Translations under genes and position numbers: made by a program
Assembly: GCA_964639765.1 (NCBI GenBank)
Contig: CAZXEN010000010.1
Span: 1 to 59,486 of the forward strand
Direction of reading: 5' to 3'
DNA length: 59,486 nt
From: Scybalousia_A sp964639765
Lineage (GTDB): Bacteria > Bacteroidota > Bacteroidia > Bacteroidales > P3
The notes under the pieces: generated by a model
What the model was told of the DNA's origin: nothing
The model's database searches: none
Seen by the model: only the letters and a program-made list of their open reading frames with translations
Part shown: piece after piece, positions 16,744-25,763 of the stretch
Layout: each line of letters starts with the position of its first letter
How positions within the stretch are numbered: position 1 is the first letter of the stretch

Positions 16744-18615
16744 TTAGCGCAGTTTTAAGACTTTTGTTGAGTAGAGTTTTGAATCAAAAGTAAGAACAGT
16801 AATAACATATGTGCCGGAAACTTTTGAAGAAAGGTCATAAACATAGATATTCCCTTGCTGTGTAGGATATATCCTTTCTCTTTTCCCTAAAACAGAAGTA
16901 AGATAGCACTCTTTTATTCTTTCTTCTCCTGTATTTATATAGATATTGTCTTTGGCAGGATTTGGATAAACTAAGATATCTTTGTCAGCAAACATATTTT
17001 CCAGTCCTACTGCCTTATAGCCAAAGTAAGGTCTAATCATCAAAGCTCCTACAACAAAAGACTGTTCCCAATCTTCTCCTGAAGAAATCTTTGAATAAAT
17101 ATGTTTTGAAGCATCATTATTGCGGTCAAAACCTATATTGATATAGTCTCCCTTGTTTTTTATCTCCAAGGAAACAAAAAAGGTCCCTTCTTCCAAAACC
17201 AACGGTTCGGAAAGGAAGTATCTTGTATATTTATTCAAAGAATCACTCTTGGGTAAAAATCTTTCTGATTTGTAAAGCAGATTATTTGGCAAAGGTTCTT
17301 CATCATCTGTTGCGTCCCAAACACAAAGATAGAAATATCTTTTGTCATTTGTGTCACGGTTATTTGTTTTATTAAAATAAATATCAACCGATGCAAGAGT
17401 ATCTTCTTGTCTTAGTGTAAAACCAAGAGCAAGATTGCTACCCTTTAAAGGATTGATACCAAAGCCGCCTTCACTTGTCCCGTCATCATAAGCAAAGTAA
17501 TTGGAAAAGACTTGTCTGTATCTTATGGTATCATTTGAAGACAAATTATCTTGTCCAACACCTTCCCTGACAACATGAACTATCTCAAACTCTTCTTCCT
17601 GAGACATGAGAGGAAAAGAGTACTGTAATGGAGGATTGATATGATTTGGAGAAGTCTGGAAAGCATGAGATGTCATAAAAGGAGAAATATTTTCAAACCC
17701 GCCGTCATAATTTGCCAACTCATTACCGTTTCTATCATTGACAAAGTACTTATAGGAAGAAGACAATGCAGAAGAATGAAGATTAACTATAGTTGTATTA
17801 AGATTAGTCTTCATCATATCTGTCCTATAATGCTTATATGGAACAGCAGTATAGTCTTTTATCAACGATGTAGCAGCATTTACAAAGGCAATATCTCTAA
17901 AACTGCTGTCACTACATGTCCGATTGTAATTTATATAAACATAGTCTATATTCCATTGATCGCAGTTCATCACATAGTCTGCATCTGGATTTGCATCCAA
18001 AGAAGAATATGTAAGAAATCTGAACTTGAAAAACTCATTGAAGTATTTTTCTTCGTCAATAGGAATCAAAACATAACGAAAATAAGTACTGTCTGTTGCA
18101 TACAAAGAATCAACACTTGTTCCTGTCATAGTCCAGACATTTGTCCATGAGTTCTCCGTTGCAGAAAAGAACTGCAGAACCAAAGAATCCTTGATTGAAG
18201 GCTGAGAACCTATTCTTTCCCACATATTGCCGGCACCTCCTCCTGGTTGGACAAAGAATGAAAGATAAACAGAATCAGCAACAGAAAGTTTTCTCGCAAC
18301 AGGACTACGCAAAGAATCCAGACGAATAAACTGTGAACAAAGAGTATCTCCCATAAATCCAAAAGAGTTGGCATCAGGATATAATTCCCCGTCTCTATCC
18401 ACTGCATCCAAAGTAACAACCCCAATACTTGGAGGCAAGTATTGGTAATTATGGTTTACAAAACAGTTTTCTCCGTCCCATAAGTCATTATCCGGCAATC
18501 CTGTGTAAGAAGAAAAATCATCAAGGAAAGGAAGGAAAATTCCTTGTCCATGTACGTTGCATGCAAAAAAGAAACAGAGAAAAGAAAATAATATATAAAC
18601 AAATTTTTGTCTCAT
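16744..18615 (-). CDS. secreted protein with T9SS type A sorting domain
   Basis: A Sec signal peptide (MRQKFVYILFSFLCFFFAC...GQ) leads a large extracellular region without a domain I can name, rich in Asp, Ser and aromatic residues (FLPFLDDFSSYTG near the start, YFAYDDGTSEGGFG in the middle). The C-terminal ~75 residues are a type IX secretion sorting domain: VYPNPAKDNIYINTG, then SGTYVITV and the final basic strand. I chose the ATG one base after the stop of the PASTA gene; upstream in-frame ATGs would overlap that gene and bury the signal peptide. It is expected to be exported to the surface or medium. It belongs to the reverse-strand cluster ending in recR. Confidence 0.85.
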   Translation of the reverse strand: MRQKFVYILFSFLCFFFACNVHGQGIFLPFLDDFSSYTGLPDNDLWDGENCFVNHNYQYLPPSIGVVTLDAVDRDGELYPDANSFGFMGDTLCSQFIRLDSLRSPVARKLSVADSVYLSFFVQPGGGAGNMWERIGSQPSIKDSLVLQFFSATENSWTNVWTMTGTSVDSLYATDSTYFRYVLIPIDEEKYFNEFFKFRFLTYSSLDANPDADYVMNCDQWNIDYVYINYNRTCSDSSFRDIAFVNAATSLIKDYTAVPYKHYRTDMMKTNLNTTIVNLHSSALSSSYKYFVNDRNGNELANYDGGFENISPFMTSHAFQTSPNHINPPLQYSFPLMSQEEEFEIVHVVREGVGQDNLSSNDTIRYRQVFSNYFAYDDGTSEGGFGINPLKGSNLALGFTLRQEDTLASVDIYFNKTNNRDTNDKRYFYLCVWDATDDEEPLPNNLLYKSERFLPKSDSLNKYTRYFLSEPLVLEEGTFFVSLEIKNKGDYINIGFDRNNDASKHIYSKISSGEDWEQSFVVGALMIRPYFGYKAVGLENMFADKDILVYPNPAKDNIYINTGEERIKECYLTSVLGKRERIYPTQQGNIYVYDLSSKVSGTYVITVLTFDSKLYSTKVLKLR

Positions 18616-18616
18616 T

Positions 18617-19495
18617 TTACTGTTCATTAACCTCATCAATAACAATGTTTTCCTCTATCTGTTCGTTTATTCTTTCCTCTTCTGCCTTTTTATTCCTTTC
18701 TTTTTTAAAGCTGTTCATTTCTTTTTGGAACTTGCTCCTGCTGTCATTCATAAAGTTAAGGGAAATACTTGTTCCTAATGTAGCATTGTTAACCAATGGA
18801 GAATAAGAGACAACTTTCATCTTTGATTTGTCTTTTTCGGAATCATATTGCTTAAATCCCACGTTCAGACCTGCTTTCCACAGCAACAGTTCTGCTTCTT
18901 TTTCTGTTTTACCAAGAATATCAGGAATGCTTACCGTTGCAGTTGTAGCAGGAACTTCCACTATCAAATCCACGGCTTCTCCACTTTGTATTTCTTCTCC
19001 TGCTTTTATACTTTGACCTCTGTATCTCTGTTCCACAACAAATCCGTTTCCTTCTATATCTGCACTTCTGAACATAAGAGTTCCTACTCTCAGGCCTTTA
19101 TCCACAAGATTTTGGACTGCTGTTTTCAGAGAAACATTGACACAAACAGGCATTTTAACTATCTCTCCCGAGAAAGCTACGACAGTAACGTAAATCTTTC
19201 TTCCTTTTTTTACCATACTGCCGGGATTAGGGTCTTGAGTAAGAATGGTTCCTGGCTGTATATTCTCCCTGTATATGGAATCCAGCACCACTATTTCAAA
19301 CAAAGACATATCTCCGTTTGACATTACCTCCTGCAAAGGAAGATCCACAATCTTTGGCACTTCATATTCCTTGCCATGTCTTGTATATATCTTGAGCATT
19401 TGCATTATCAGAAAAAGTAATGCAAAAAACGATAGCACAATAAGAAGCAGATGCTTGAAGAATAGCTTACTTTTCAGGAAATCTCTCAACCTCAT
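18617..19495 (-). CDS. PASTA-domain membrane protein
   Basis: The chain has a short cytoplasmic N-terminus, one transmembrane helix at about residues 16-36, and then roughly three PASTA modules (VPKIVDLPLQEV; VKMPVCVNVSLKTAV; VSIPDILGKTEKEAELLL). The tail is charged, Lys/Glu-rich and likely helical. PASTA modules elsewhere bind peptidoglycan fragments or act as spacers in penicillin-binding proteins and kinases. Here no kinase or transpeptidase domain is attached, which is usual for the stand-alone Bacteroidota form. Its 292 residues end directly before the T9SS cargo gene. Confidence 0.88.
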   Translation of the reverse strand: MRLRDFLKSKLFFKHLLLIVLSFFALLFLIMQMLKIYTRHGKEYEVPKIVDLPLQEVMSNGDMSLFEIVVLDSIYRENIQPGTILTQDPNPGSMVKKGRKIYVTVVAFSGEIVKMPVCVNVSLKTAVQNLVDKGLRVGTLMFRSADIEGNGFVVEQRYRGQSIKAGEEIQSGEAVDLIVEVPATTATVSIPDILGKTEKEAELLLWKAGLNVGFKQYDSEKDKSKMKVVSYSPLVNNATLGTSISLNFMNDSRSKFQKEMNSFKKERNKKAEEERINEQIEENIVIDEVNEQ

Positions 19496-19526
19496 GGCAA
19501 AAACTCTTTTTCTTGTTCAAAAAAAA

Positions 19527-20243
19527 TTAGTCTCTTCTGTTTGCACCAAGATACATCATTATATAATATAACAATGTAGCCAAAGAAGATAATGCTGCAA
19601 TAACGTAAGTATAAGCAGCAAGTCTCAATGCTCTTTGTGCCTTTGGATGTGATTGAGGAGATGTTATTGCATGTCTGTCCAACCAAGCCAAAGCTCTTTG
19701 TGAAGCATTTATTTCCACAGGCAAAGTAATAAAAGAAAACAAAGTTGTAAGTCCAAACAATATTATTCCGAATAAAAGAAGCTGAGGAAATGTTCTCAAT
19801 AAAAGCATTCCTCCCAAAAGTACCCAAGTTACCCATTTGCTTGCAAAGCTTACAACAGGTACAAGAGTGCTTCTCATCTGAAGCCAAGAGTAAGCTGTTG
19901 CATGCTGGACAGCATGACCGCATTCGTGAGCAGCAACTGCGGCTGCAGCAACAGAATTGCCGTTATAAACATCAGGACTTAGGTTAAGGGTCTTGTTTGA
20001 GGGATTGTAGTTATCTGAAAGATGTCCTTGTATGCAAACAACTTTCACATCGTATATATCGTTATCTCTCAGCATCATCTCTGCTACTTCCTTACCAGTA
20101 AGGTTTCCTTCTGTAGGTATCTTTGAATAGTTTCTGAAAGCCTTGTTCAACGCAGAACTAACCAACCAACTTGCAACAGCCGTGCCTATGAATATAAGCC
20201 AATACAAACCGTTGCCTCCCATCATTCCAATATAAGGATCCAT
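19527..20243 (-). CDS. YugP-like membrane zinc metallopeptidase
   Basis: This 238-residue protein matches the YugP family (Zn_peptidase_2). It has an N-terminal membrane helix and a soluble part with the zinc-binding HECGH at residues 106-110 (AAVAAHECGHAVQHA). Two further hydrophobic segments follow, then PVEINASQRALAWL, which is highly typical of the family. It is an integral-membrane peptidase of unknown substrate. It heads the reverse-strand cluster that continues with the PASTA protein 31 bases downstream. Confidence 0.9.
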   Translation of the reverse strand: MDPYIGMMGGNGLYWLIFIGTAVASWLVSSALNKAFRNYSKIPTEGNLTGKEVAEMMLRDNDIYDVKVVCIQGHLSDNYNPSNKTLNLSPDVYNGNSVAAAAVAAHECGHAVQHATAYSWLQMRSTLVPVVSFASKWVTWVLLGGMLLLRTFPQLLLFGIILFGLTTLFSFITLPVEINASQRALAWLDRHAITSPQSHPKAQRALRLAAYTYVIAALSSLATLLYYIMMYLGANRRD

Positions 20244-20313
20244 AATTTGTTTCTTTTTTTAGTTTATCAACCTATAAAACGCTGAATGCTCTTTTTTATT
20301 GCCGACAAGGTGC

Positions 20314-20351
20314 AAAAAAAGACGAAGGCCTTTCTTTTTGTCTTCGTCTTT
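20314..20351 (-). terminator. intrinsic terminator after hutH
   Basis: On the reverse strand AAAGACGAAG/CTTCGTCTTT forms a ten-base stem followed by a T7 run, 21 bases after the hutH stop codon. Confidence 0.82.
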
Positions 20352-20371
20352 GCTGTTATGTTGGGTACTTA

Positions 20372-21874
20372 TTAGAAAGCAAGCTTATATTCCTGAAGGA
20401 ATTTAACTGACTTTTGTATCAAAGTGTACATCACTTCGTCGTTTTCTATGAAATGAACATTCTTGCGGTATTCCTTAACGAACTCTTCTATCACAGGAGA
20501 AGATTTCAATCCTGTCTCTTTCTTTCTGAAATCCAAAGCTTGTGCAGCATTGAACAATTCTATTGCAAGAACTCTTTCAGTATTGTTTACAACACGGAAG
20601 GTCTTGGTTGCAGCATTGGAGCCAAAAGATACATGGTCTTCTTGTCCTTGGGAAGAATCTATGGTATCAACTGAGTTTGGCATACAAAGCATTTTGTTTT
20701 GATTTACAATGGATGCTGCTGCATACTGAGGAATCATAAATCCGCTATTCACTCCTGGTTTTGCAACAAGGAAAGAAGGAAGATTACGTTTTGCTCCTAT
20801 AAGTTGATAGGTTCTTCTTTCTGATACGCTGCTCAATTCACTTACTGCAATAGCAAGAAAATCCAAATTAATAGCCAAAGGTTCTCCGTGGAAATTGCCG
20901 GCACTTATTACCATGTCTTCATCAGGAAATACCGTAGGATTGTCTGTTGCTGAGTTTATTTCTGTAGTTATTATGTCAGCAACATGGTTTATGGCGTCCT
21001 TGCAAGCTCCATGTATTTGAGGAACACAACGGAAAGAATAAGGATCCTGAACATGTTCCTTATGACGTTTAATGATTTCGCTGTCCTGCAAAAGAGAACG
21101 GATACGTCTTGCTGTTGCCAACTGACCGGCATGAGCTCTTACCAAATGAACATTATCATAGAAAGGCTCTATTCTTCCATCAAAGGCTTCCAAAGAAACT
21201 GTCATGATAAGGTCTGCAAGTTTTGACAAACGTTTTGCCTTGATGATGGAATACATAGCAAAAGCTCCCATAAACTGAGTTCCGTTCAACAGAGCCAAAC
21301 CTTCTTTGCTTTGCAGTTCTATTGGATTCCAGTTCATCTTCTTGTTAAGTTCCTCGCCACTTATACGCTTTCCTTGGTAATCAACTTCACCCAAGCCCAA
21401 CAAAGGCAGGCACATATTAGCCAAAGGTGCCAAATCACCGCTTGCACCCAAAGATCCCTGCTGATAAACCACAGGATAAATATCGTTGTTAAAGAAATCT
21501 ACCAGACGTTGTACGGTTACAAGCTGAGTACCTGAGTGTCCGTAAGAAAGAGACTGTATTTTATTCAAAAGCATCAGCTTTACTACTTCATGAGGCACTT
21601 CTTCTCCGCAACCGCAAGCATGAGACATTACAAGATTCTTTTGTAGTTGTGAAAGTTGTTCCTTACTTATGGATATATTGCACAAAGAACCGAAACCGGT
21701 GGTTACTCCGTAGATAGGTTCTTTTTGGTTTTCCATTTTTTTGTCAAGATACTCTCTGCACTTTACTATACGTTTCTTGCTTTCTTCAGACAATTCAAGA
21801 TGCATTCCTTTTTCCATTATCTCACTTACCCTATCCAAGGTAAGCAATTCAGGACTAATGTGATGAATTTCCAT
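20372..21874 (-). CDS. hutH: histidine ammonia-lyase
   Basis: HutH removes ammonia from histidine to give urocanate, the first step of histidine degradation. The catalytic MIO cofactor forms from Ala144-Ser145-Gly146 in GSLGASGDLAPLA. YGVTTGFGSL near the N-terminus and GNFHGEPLA, SSQGQEDHVSFG downstream are also hallmarks. At 500 residues it is full length. It is a single transcription unit with its own terminator. No urocanase, imidazolonepropionase or formiminotransferase gene is nearby. Some family members act on Tyr or Phe; HutH is the best fit from GNFHGEP and overall pattern, but aromatic lyase activity cannot be excluded by eye. Confidence 0.9.
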   Translation of the reverse strand: MEIHHISPELLTLDRVSEIMEKGMHLELSEESKKRIVKCREYLDKKMENQKEPIYGVTTGFGSLCNISISKEQLSQLQKNLVMSHACGCGEEVPHEVVKLMLLNKIQSLSYGHSGTQLVTVQRLVDFFNNDIYPVVYQQGSLGASGDLAPLANMCLPLLGLGEVDYQGKRISGEELNKKMNWNPIELQSKEGLALLNGTQFMGAFAMYSIIKAKRLSKLADLIMTVSLEAFDGRIEPFYDNVHLVRAHAGQLATARRIRSLLQDSEIIKRHKEHVQDPYSFRCVPQIHGACKDAINHVADIITTEINSATDNPTVFPDEDMVISAGNFHGEPLAINLDFLAIAVSELSSVSERRTYQLIGAKRNLPSFLVAKPGVNSGFMIPQYAAASIVNQNKMLCMPNSVDTIDSSQGQEDHVSFGSNAATKTFRVVNNTERVLAIELFNAAQALDFRKKETGLKSSPVIEEFVKEYRKNVHFIENDEVMYTLIQKSVKFLQEYKLAF

Positions 21875-21921
21875 AATATATTTGTTTGTTAATTGATTAT
21901 ACGTTTCATTTTGTTGGAATG

Positions 21922-21929
21922 CAAAATTA
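21922..21929 (-). promoter_or_regulatory. -7 element upstream of hutH
   Basis: TAATTTTG on the reverse strand, 47 bases before the start codon. The -33 partner is not obvious. Confidence 0.4.
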
Positions 21930-22074
21930 CAAAATTTTCTTATACTTGTTAAGAAAAAGTTTTATTTGTTGAAACAAAGCATTCCTATACATAAGTCTTT
22001 GTTCTGTTTCAGCCAATCCTGCCTATATTTTTGCCAATTATGGATTTAAATTTGCCAAATCAAGTCTTTGTGGC

Positions 22075-22139
22075 AAAAAAAACTATTTTTTTGACTAAAA
22101 AAAACTATTTTTTTCATGCAAAAAAATAGTTTTTTTTAG
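22075..22139. repeat. triplicated AT-rich word forming a 20-bp perfect hairpin, copy B
   Basis: This lies in the 343-base gap between aroA and hutH. An 18-base word (A8-CTA-T7) occurs twice in direct orientation, at 22075 and 22097, and once inverted at 22120. The second and third copies pair as a perfect 20-bp stem around a five-base loop (CATGC). The first copy could pair instead of the second. The rest of the gap holds the hutH -7 element and a short GC-richer stretch near 22170-22205; no gene is visible. Confidence 0.75.
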
Positions 22140-22217
22140 CATGAAAACGAAGATTGGCAAAATTTTCTTTTGAATCGGCGGCAAGAGAACGGAATTTGGC
22201 GGCGTTTTTATCAAGGT

Positions 22218-23477
22218 TTATCCGCAAAAATCCTGAACAGCAAGCAACAAAGACACGTCATTGAAGAAGGTTCTCCATGATTTTTTCACACAAGAAGAGT
22301 TGTCCAAGACTATTTTCCTGCATACGAAAGCCAAAGAACTGAGAGCCATGAATATTCTGTGGTCATTGTGAGAAGAAAAACTTGGAACGGAGTCGGGATT
22401 TACTATCCCTTTTTGAATAACAAGCCGACTGTCTTCCACAAAACAGCGTTCTCCTAACTTGTTTAGTTCATTGACAATGTTGGACAGGCGGTCTGATTCC
22501 TTGACTTTCTGTGTTTCTATGCCCGAAACTTCTGCCTTGACTCCCAAAGCATAGAGACTGACGACCAAAGGCAGGAAAACATCGGGGGTCTCTTTTACAT
22601 CAAAGACAAATTCATTGTTGTCATCAAAAAGATCGGGATTATAGGACAAGAGGGTTTGGCTTTCTTCGAAACGGGTCTCAACTCCCAAGTCTGAAAAAAA
22701 ATCCACAGCCTTGTAATCGCCTTGCAGGGAACTTGGTTTCAAATCGGGGACAAGCACTTTTTTGAATTTTCCCAGACAGACAAAGGCATATACAAAGCAC
22801 AATGAGGAATAATCCCTCTCAACTTCAAGACTATGAAAACTATATTCCGACTCCTCGCTGACAAGAACATTGTTTTTTTTCAGAATCTTTGCTCCGAAAC
22901 CGTTGGCAAGCGATATTGTCTGCTGAATATAGGGAAAGGATACTTGGGAATCGGGCAGGTGAAGCGTCAAACCGCCTTTTATGTATGGAGAAATCAAAAG
23001 CAAGGAGGAGATAATCTGGCTTGTGAAATGATTTTCAAGATTCAAGGCCCCATGGCTTTGAAGTTCTGTTCCTGTGATATGTATCGGGAAGACAGTGTCG
23101 TCATCTTTGTATTCAATATCTGCTCCCAAGGACTGCAAAATCCTGACAAGCGGAAGCACAGGACGGCTCTGCATCCTTGAATCTGCGTCTATTGTCCATT
23201 CTCCTTTGGTTATGCTCAGCAAAGAAAGAAGAAAACGTGTAGTAGTGCCTGCATTTTTACAAAAAAAACGACCTGAGGAGGACTTGTTTATTTGATTTAG
23301 GAAGGTATCCAGAAGTCGTGTATCTTCACTGTCGGAAAGGTTTCTAATACTTGCTTCGCTTTGGGACAGGAACCTTATAATTAAAAGCCTATTGCTTATG
23401 CTTTTGGAAGAAGGAAGAGGAACAGCAACAGGTTTGTTCTTGTCTGTCGTACGGCTTACAAGGATAAGATTATTCAT
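22218..23477 (-). CDS. aroA: 3-phosphoshikimate 1-carboxyvinyltransferase (EPSP synthase)
   Basis: AroA joins shikimate-3-phosphate and phosphoenolpyruvate, the sixth step of the shikimate pathway to aromatic amino acids. Visible active-site motifs are PSSKSISNRLL at the N-terminus, NAGTTTRFLLSLL, MQSRPVLPLV, FTSQIISSLLL, TPDVFLPL, VKESDRLSN and NDHRIFMAL. Length (419) is normal. The start codon overlaps the end of the sigma-54 activator gene by 8 bases, so the two are translationally coupled. It is the last gene of the M20-PLD-activator-aroA unit. Several core positions differ from the best-known class I enzymes (NAGTTTRF for NAGTAMRP), a common Bacteroidota variant. Confidence 0.94.
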   Translation of the reverse strand: MNNLILVSRTTDKNKPVAVPLPSSKSISNRLLIIRFLSQSEASIRNLSDSEDTRLLDTFLNQINKSSSGRFFCKNAGTTTRFLLSLLSITKGEWTIDADSRMQSRPVLPLVRILQSLGADIEYKDDDTVFPIHITGTELQSHGALNLENHFTSQIISSLLLISPYIKGGLTLHLPDSQVSFPYIQQTISLANGFGAKILKKNNVLVSEESEYSFHSLEVERDYSSLCFVYAFVCLGKFKKVLVPDLKPSSLQGDYKAVDFFSDLGVETRFEESQTLLSYNPDLFDDNNEFVFDVKETPDVFLPLVVSLYALGVKAEVSGIETQKVKESDRLSNIVNELNKLGERCFVEDSRLVIQKGIVNPDSVPSFSSHNDHRIFMALSSLAFVCRKIVLDNSSCVKKSWRTFFNDVSLLLAVQDFCG

Positions 23478-24660
23478 ATTTGGAGTTTTTTAGTCCATAT
23501 TCTATTATCTTGCGATAAAGAGTGCGGTCGCTGATGCCCAACTCCTCGGCTGCTTGTTTTCTTCTGCCGTTATGTTTTTTCAAAGCATCAATTATGGCCT
23601 GTTTTTTCAAATCTCCTATGTTAAGATTGCTTTCGCTGTTCACATCAACGTCAATAATATCTTCTTCGTCGTTGTTTGGTGCATGCTGTGGAGAGGATAT
23701 AAGAAGAGGATTTGAGAGATTGCCGTTGGTTATCAAAGTCTTTACTATCTCTTTCAGCTGATTAAGTTCCAATCTTAAAGTTTCTATATCTTTCTTTGAC
23801 TGCAAAACCATCTGCAAAGCATCATCGCCGATGGTATCCTCTGCATCTGAATGAAACAATACAGGCAAAGAGGATTCCATAGGAATATATTTTTGAAGAG
23901 AGGCAGAGTCTATGGTGCGTGATGTTTCTATTATGGATATCTGTTCTGCTATATTTTTCAGTTGTCTGATATTTCCTCGCCAAGGATAGCGTTTCAGATA
24001 TTCACGTGCATCTTCTGTAAGTGAGATATGAGGCATGTGGTATTTTTCTGCCTGATCCACTGAAAAACGCATAAACAACATGTAAATATCTTCTTTTCTT
24101 TCCCGTAAAGGAGGTATGTTTATAGATATCTGGTTTAAACGGTAATATAAATCTGAACGAAAACGGCCTTCGTCTATAGCTTTCAGAAGATTGACATTTG
24201 TTGCTGCGACTATGCGGACATCACATTGCAACGTTTTTGAAGAACCTACAGGAAGAAATTCGCCAGATTCCAACACACGGAGCAACTTTACCTGCATACT
24301 CATCGGGAGTTCTCCCACCTCATCCAAGAATATTGTGCCTTTGTCTGCCTCTGCGAAATAGCCTTTGCGGTCTCTGTCTGCATTGGTGAAGGCTCCCTTG
24401 ACATGTCCAAAGAGTTCGCTTTCGATTGTCCCTTCTGGTATTGCACCGCAATTGACTGCTATGTATTTGTTATGCTTTCTGGAACTGCACTGATGAATAA
24501 TCTTGGAAAAGACTTCCTTTCCTACTCCACTTTCGCCTGTAACCAACACACTCATATCGGTAATTGCCACCTTGGAAGCTATCTCTATTGCACGGTTCAA
24601 GTCTTGGTTGTTGCCAAGTATGCCAAATCTTCTTTTTATTGATTGAATATCTTCTGTCAT
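23470..24660 (-). CDS. sigma-54-dependent transcriptional activator without receiver domain
   Basis: An AAA+ enhancer-binding protein that opens RpoN-dependent promoters. The ATPase starts almost at the N-terminus, with Walker A GESGVGKE at residues 42-49. The sigma-54 contact loop reads GAFTNA (residues 89-94) where most members have GAFTGA. Walker B region FLDEVGELP and the sensor stretch VRIVAATN follow. A Fis-type helix-turn-helix ends the chain (AIIDALKKHNGRRKQAAEELG, in parts). There is no phosphoacceptor receiver, so control must come from elsewhere or be constitutive. It overlaps aroA by 8 bases. The target regulon is unknown. Confidence 0.9.
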   Translation of the reverse strand: MTEDIQSIKRRFGILGNNQDLNRAIEIASKVAITDMSVLVTGESGVGKEVFSKIIHQCSSRKHNKYIAVNCGAIPEGTIESELFGHVKGAFTNADRDRKGYFAEADKGTIFLDEVGELPMSMQVKLLRVLESGEFLPVGSSKTLQCDVRIVAATNVNLLKAIDEGRFRSDLYYRLNQISINIPPLRERKEDIYMLFMRFSVDQAEKYHMPHISLTEDAREYLKRYPWRGNIRQLKNIAEQISIIETSRTIDSASLQKYIPMESSLPVLFHSDAEDTIGDDALQMVLQSKKDIETLRLELNQLKEIVKTLITNGNLSNPLLISSPQHAPNNDEEDIIDVDVNSESNLNIGDLKKQAIIDALKKHNGRRKQAAEELGISDRTLYRKIIEYGLKNSKYE

Positions 24661-24680
24661 AAGGTAATTTCAGTTGGTTT

Positions 24681-25748
24681 TTACATTAAATATCTAAAAG
24701 GAAGAAGAATAAATTCAATAAGTTTTTCTATTCCTGGACGTTCTTTCCATGTCTGGTAATCGAAATCTCCACAATATTTTATGGTTTCAGCATAATGTTC
24801 CCCCAATTGGGAAAGAATATCAGGATTTTTTCCTACAAGGGCTATTTCATATTGATAACGGAAACTGCGGTAGTCAAAATTTGCAGAAGAAAGAGAAAAT
24901 GTTTCACCATCTATTTGAATGCTTTTCGCATGAAGGTTTCCCGGTTTATATAAATAAAACTTGACACCGGCCTGATGAAGTTTGCCAAGATAATGACGAC
25001 GGATAATATCCACTACCCTTACATCTGAGAACTTGGGAATAAGTACCTTGACCTCCACTCCTCTTTTGGCCGCATCCATCATTTCTTTTCTTAGAATATG
25101 TCCTGGAAGAAAGTAAGGAGTTTCTATTATCACTTCTTTCTTTGCAGAACGTATGAGAGCTTCGTATTTGCTTTTTATACGCTGACGATAAGTATCGGGA
25201 AAATCCTGAATAAATGTCCAATCACCAAAATGATAACTTTTATAGGAAGCAACAACAGGCAAATCATATTTGTTATAGTTTCTGTAACTGTCTCTAAAAG
25301 AGCGACGGAAAACCTTTAACAGCGTTCTGTCTGTTGTCCTTAGGTTCAATTCACGCCAAGAAATGGAATAGGCAGTTATGTTTGCTGAGCCAAGATAACC
25401 TATCTCTGAATCTACAATAAGAAGTTTTCTATGGTTTCTGCAATGATTTTTTGCAAATACACCTCGTGTCAGCCTAAACTTACGAAACATTCTTATTTCC
25501 ACTCCAACTTCCAAGAGAGGTTGAAAAAAAGACATATCTGCTCCTGTTCCCCATGCATCCAAAAGAAGTTTTACTGCTACTCCTTCCAATGCTTTTTGAT
25601 ACAACACCATACGAAAACGTTCACCCATGGCATCTTTCCCAAAACGGAAAGTCTCTATGTAAATACCACGCTTAGCTTTTGACATATCATCCATCATGGA
25701 TTCAAAAAGCTTCAGGTTATCGTCAAATATGGTGTATTTTGTATTCAT
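24681..25748 (-). CDS. phospholipase D-like / cardiolipin synthase family protein
   Basis: The protein has two HKD catalytic motifs: H106, K108, D113 in HRKLLIVD and H273, K275, D280 in HAKSIQID. The second is followed by SSANFDYRSF, typical of bacterial cardiolipin synthases. The N-terminal transmembrane segments of the main ClsA type are missing, so it resembles the ClsB-like or soluble form. Expected chemistry is phosphatidyl transfer or phosphodiester hydrolysis at the membrane. It sits between an M20 amidohydrolase (15 bases upstream) and the sigma-54 activator (20 bases downstream), in an apparent operon with no obvious shared pathway. Confidence 0.87.
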   Translation of the reverse strand: MNTKYTIFDDNLKLFESMMDDMSKAKRGIYIETFRFGKDAMGERFRMVLYQKALEGVAVKLLLDAWGTGADMSFFQPLLEVGVEIRMFRKFRLTRGVFAKNHCRNHRKLLIVDSEIGYLGSANITAYSISWRELNLRTTDRTLLKVFRRSFRDSYRNYNKYDLPVVASYKSYHFGDWTFIQDFPDTYRQRIKSKYEALIRSAKKEVIIETPYFLPGHILRKEMMDAAKRGVEVKVLIPKFSDVRVVDIIRRHYLGKLHQAGVKFYLYKPGNLHAKSIQIDGETFSLSSANFDYRSFRYQYEIALVGKNPDILSQLGEHYAETIKYCGDFDYQTWKERPGIEKLIEFILLPFRYLM

Positions 25749-25763
25749 TGCTATTAATATAAC

